Shown in pieces: positions 26,798 through 29,336 of a stretch of DNA of 29,336 nt. Under the pieces are notes generated by a model. That model saw nothing but the letters and a program-made list of their open reading frames with translations, ran no database searches and was not told where the DNA came from. The number at the start of each line of letters is the position of its first letter. Position 1 is the stretch's first letter. Made by a program: the position numbers and the translations under genes. The DNA is from a virus: the IMG/VR virus record IMGVR_UViG_3300037882_001597, positions 1-29,336 of that record. The stretch is one strand, 5' to 3'.

Positions 26798-27988
26798 ATG
26801 CTTTCACTGACTCAACTCAAGAGCGAAACCACGCGGTCTAGCGTTCTTTCGTGGCTCATCTCCAAACTCGCTTTCCTTGGTTTTCAAACCACCGGTTGGC
26901 AGCCGGGACGAATCCAGCAATCGATCCTTTCAATGGCCGGCGATAGTGGGGCCAGCGTCGCAAGCGTCGCCGGTCAAATCGCGGAAGGCTCGTTTTCTAG
27001 CACGGCGACCGGCGCCATGTTGACGCTAGTTAGCGCCTCACATTTCGATAATGTGCGCGTGGCGGCTGTCAAAACAGCGGGCCCGTTTACGTTTACTAGC
27101 GCCGCTACCGGGCCCTACGTTGTCCAGGTCGGTCAGCTAATAATTAGTGACTCGCAGGGCGTAAAGTTCACCAATACGACCGGCGGAACTATTCCGGCCG
27201 GGTCGTCGCTTGTAATGCAAGTCGAGGCGATCCTTGGGGGTTCCAGCGGGAACATCGGCAACCTTTCGACGCTGACTCTCTTGACGCCGCTGGCCGGCGT
27301 GACAGTCACGAATCCGGCTAGCTCCGGCCTCCCCTGGTACACCACGACCGGCGCGGACGAAGAGAGTAACGCGGAACTGCGCCAAAGAAACTCCACGAAA
27401 TGGGGGCTTCTCGCGGTCGAAAAGACGAAGACGGCCCTAGAGAATCTCGCCATAAAACAGACGGGTGTGGCAAAGGTGCGCGTGGTCGATACGAATCCAC
27501 GCGGCCCGAACACTACCGACATCTATGTAAGCGCGGCGAGTGCCTTGGTTAGCGGTCCTGAAATTGCGGCCGCGCAAGCGGCATTTGCGACCTATACAAG
27601 CGGAACCGAAAGCGTTTGGCCTCCGACGCATTCGCCCTATCAGTCGGTCATCACGCTGTACCACCCGTCCACCTTGACGCTGACGCTCCAGGGGACGGTC
27701 TATTACGATCCTCGGTACACCCAGGCAGAGGTGGAGGCAGAGCTGACCGCGCGCCTTGATGCTTTCGTGGAGTTGCTCCCTATTGGCGGGAAAACCTACG
27801 CGAGCGGAGCCGCCAACCTTGTGACGGTTGGCGATCTGCTAGAAGTCATCGAGGGCACGGCCGGCGTACTTTCCTGCACGCTCACGACTCCGGCGGGTAA
27901 CGTTTTGGTTTCGCCTTCGGCCTTGGTCGTGCCTCCGGCATCCTGGACCGGTGCGGGCGCCCTCATCATGACGGCGGGGATCGCGTGA
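26798..27988 (+). CDS. Baseplate J-like wedge protein (gp47-like)
   Basis: The 396-residue protein matches the baseplate J family. The core pattern is 'GPYVVQVGQLIISDSQGVKF', 'GSSGNIGNLSTLTLLTPLAG', 'TVTNPASSGLPWYTTTGADE', 'ESNAELRQRNSTKWG', 'VAKVRVVDTNPRGPNTTDIY' and a C-terminal 'AEVEAELTARLDAFVELLPI'. J-like proteins dimerise to make the inner ring of the baseplate wedge. The length fits the family. The start is three bases after the gp46-like stop, and the stop overlaps the next GTG. Confidence 0.88.
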   Translation: MLSLTQLKSETTRSSVLSWLISKLAFLGFQTTGWQPGRIQQSILSMAGDSGASVASVAGQIAEGSFSSTATGAMLTLVSASHFDNVRVAAVKTAGPFTFTSAATGPYVVQVGQLIISDSQGVKFTNTTGGTIPAGSSLVMQVEAILGGSSGNIGNLSTLTLLTPLAGVTVTNPASSGLPWYTTTGADEESNAELRQRNSTKWGLLAVEKTKTALENLAIKQTGVAKVRVVDTNPRGPNTTDIYVSAASALVSGPEIAAAQAAFATYTSGTESVWPPTHSPYQSVITLYHPSTLTLTLQGTVYYDPRYTQAEVEAELTARLDAFVELLPIGGKTYASGAANLVTVGDLLEVIEGTAGVLSCTLTTPAGNVLVSPSALVVPPASWTGAGALIMTAGIA

Positions 27989-28623
27989 CGTTTCGAAGCT
28001 ATTACGAAAAGTCGCCGAATGTTTTGGCCATCTGGCGCGCGTTTTGGGGCGAGCGATTCCTGGTAACGCTTGCTTTGATGTGGGATTCTTTCGTCCAAAT
28101 TTTGGTAGACGCCGCGCGGTCTAGCTGGCTCGCAGAGGACGACGGGCCCGCTTATGACGCTTTGAGACCGCTCGGGCAAGACCGAAGCATCCAACAATTT
28201 CCCGGCGAGGACTGGCTCCAATATCGCGACCGCTTGCGCAACGCTTGGAACACTTGGTCCCGCGCCGGCTCGTTCTCGATCATTGTTGAGCAATTAGCTT
28301 TGGCTGGTTTTCCTGGGGCGACAATTACCCGCACAGGACTAACGGAATTCACGGTTCATTTCCCTGTCGGCACTCACTCGTTTACGGCGGCGCCCGCATG
28401 GGGCTCATTCGCCTGGGGTGATGGCACGGCGTACGGCCCCGGGAATATGACGCCGGAACAAGCGGCCACTATTCGCGGAATTATCAAGCAGTGGAAGGCC
28501 CATAACTGGATTTGCAGGCGCGTTACCTTTCAGCTCACAGGATGGGCTTACGGTGATGGCCATAGTTGGGGAGATCCCGGGCTAGTCTGGGGCGGTTCGC
28601 AAACTGAAATCGGAGTCTACTAA
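27985..28623 (+). CDS. Tail protein, gp48-like baseplate/fibre connector
   Basis: The 212-residue protein is in the Mu gp48 (tail protein I-type) slot, directly before the fibre. It contains 'FVQILVDAARSSWLAEDDGP', 'FPGEDWLQYRDRLRNAWNTW' and 'IIVEQLALAGFPGATITRTG', plus a Trp/Gly-rich end ('APAWGSFAWGDGTAYGPG', 'GWAYGDGHSWGDPGLVWGG') with two similar W-G-D-G segments. Such proteins attach fibres to the wedge. GTG 27985 overlaps the baseplate J stop. Confidence 0.75.
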   Translation: MTFRSYYEKSPNVLAIWRAFWGERFLVTLALMWDSFVQILVDAARSSWLAEDDGPAYDALRPLGQDRSIQQFPGEDWLQYRDRLRNAWNTWSRAGSFSIIVEQLALAGFPGATITRTGLTEFTVHFPVGTHSFTAAPAWGSFAWGDGTAYGPGNMTPEQAATIRGIIKQWKAHNWICRRVTFQLTGWAYGDGHSWGDPGLVWGGSQTEIGVY

Positions 28624-29336
28624 ATGCCTACCAACCTTACCGACGCTGACGTTTTTACGGATCCTGTAGACGTACCGAGCGACACTGAGCCGGCAACGAG
28701 CGCTTCGCTCATTGCAATGACTCAGGATTTGGCGAACCGGACGCGGTTTTTGTATAATCGGCGCGTTAACGTTCAGGCGTTTACGGCCAACGGCACATGG
28801 ACGAAACCGACCGGTGCTCAATGGGTTGAGGTTGTTGTCGTGGGTGGCGGCGGTGGTGGGGCCGGAGGGCAGATTATCGGGCAGGGCGGGAGCGGCGGGG
28901 GAAGTGGTTACATTTCTCGTGCTCAGTTTGCTGCATCCGTTTTGGGGGCTACATGCGGAATCACAGTCGGGGCCGGCGGATCGGCTGGCGCAGCTAGCGC
29001 CGGTTCGGGCGGCAACGGGGGCGGGTCATCATTCAACATCACCGGGCTTGGGCTAGCGGTAACGGCGCCAGGTGGTTCCGGTGCGGTCGGAACCGGAAAC
29101 GGGGGTGCCGGCGATGCCGGAGGTGGTGGCGGCGGTGGGTCCACCACTGCCGGAATCGGTGGAGTTGGCGGCATTAGCGGCTCTCCTGGTGCAACTGGAA
29201 CCGGCAGCGGACCGCGTACCGGGGGAAATGGGCTTTACGGGACCGTGTCGGGACCGATGTCGTCCTTCGTCGGGTCCGGCGGCGCTGGTGGCGCGGCCGG
29301 TTCTAACTACGGTGGCGGCGGTGGTGGGGCCGGAGG
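28624..29336 (+). CDS. Tail fibre, glycine-rich, cut by the window end
   Basis: ATG 28624 immediately follows the TAA of the gp48-like gene. About 237 codons are present with no stop before the end. The N-terminus (MPTNLTDADVFTDPVDVPSD, then LIAMTQDLANRTRFLYNRRV) is a baseplate-attachment type segment. 'FTANGTWTKPTGAQWVEVVV' follows, and then a long Gly-rich region (GGGGGGAGG runs). Gly-rich domains of this form make polyglycine-II bundles in tail fibres and adhesins, and carry variable host-recognition loops. An exact 26-base repeat lies at 28843-28868 and 29311-29336. Confidence 0.8.
   Translation, partial: MPTNLTDADVFTDPVDVPSDTEPATSASLIAMTQDLANRTRFLYNRRVNVQAFTANGTWTKPTGAQWVEVVVVGGGGGGAGGQIIGQGGSGGGSGYISRAQFAASVLGATCGITVGAGGSAGAASAGSGGNGGGSSFNITGLGLAVTAPGGSGAVGTGNGGAGDAGGGGGGGSTTAGIGGVGGISGSPGATGTGSGPRTGGNGLYGTVSGPMSSFVGSGGAGGAAGSNYGGGGGGAG
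28843..28868 (+). repeat. 26-base direct repeat, copy 1 (polyglycine codons)
   Basis: The 26 bases here recur exactly at 29311-29336, the last bases of the window. Both encode a G6-A-G-G-type run in the fibre, in the same frame. Confidence 0.8.
29311..29336 (+). repeat. 26-base direct repeat, copy 2, at the window end
   Basis: Identical to 28843-28868. The window stops exactly at the end of the repeat, which may be chance or a sign of an assembly break in repetitive fibre DNA. Confidence 0.8.

Noticed and set aside
28923-29174. Proline-rich minus-strand frame
   Set aside because: It is the reverse reading of glycine codons in the fibre gene.
1-29336. Integrase, transposase, insertion sequence or attachment site
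   Set aside because: No protein with such motifs and no flanking repeats were seen. The Mu-like label rests on virion genes only.

Overview
The window is a contiguous piece of a tailed-phage genome (or prophage) with a contractile, Mu-type tail. The evidence is a run of rightward genes in the order found in Mu-like myoviruses: large terminase, DUF935 (gp29-like) portal, gpI-like protease with a nested scaffold, decoration protein, gpT-like major capsid protein, gp36-like connector, tail-completion protein, sheath, tube, tail chaperones joined by a frameshift, tape measure, small hub proteins, spike, gp46/gp47/gp48-like wedge proteins and a glycine-rich fibre. No transposase, integrase or repressor is present, so transposition or lysogeny cannot be inferred from this piece. 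The host is not identifiable. Moderately high GC, GTG/ATG starts with strong Shine-Dalgarno sites, a sigma-70-like promoter and spanin-like membrane proteins suggest a bacterium with an outer membrane. CTAG tetramers are common, unlike in enterobacterial DNA.

Layout. 1-5569 (minus strand) is an early-type operon of about 15 tightly coupled small genes, most overlapping by 1-8 bases. It includes a Sak4-like RecA-fold ATPase with a DUF669-type single-strand-binding partner, a short ribbon-helix-helix-like protein, several zinc-knuckle proteins and an unusual tRNA gene. A leftward promoter lies at 5615-5644. 5640-6047 is a non-coding divergent control region with strong G+T strand bias followed by seven inverted repeats; it is the best candidate here for a replication origin or a structured RNA/operator array.

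6048-13633 (plus) is the packaging and head module, opened by a protein with a duplicated CxxC/HxxC knuckle and an HTH protein in the small-terminase position. It closes with a clear intrinsic terminator at 13677-13700. 13858-17384 holds the endolysin amidase and an accessory set: metallophosphatase, three small single-span membrane proteins, a DUF4406 deoxyribosyltransferase-like enzyme, a dATP/dGTP-diphosphohydrolase-like protein and an HslV/proteasome-beta-like Ntn hydrolase. 17419-29336 is the connector, tail, baseplate and fibre module; the fibre gene runs off the right end.

The most notable points are the hairpin-rich divergent region, the tRNA whose best-paired anticodon arm would read UAA, a P-loop protein whose Walker A codons are overprinted on the portal C-terminus, the nested scaffold, a -1 frameshift at A AAA AAA in the tail chaperone gene, and the HslV-like hydrolase with Thr1/Asp17/Lys33 at canonical spacing.
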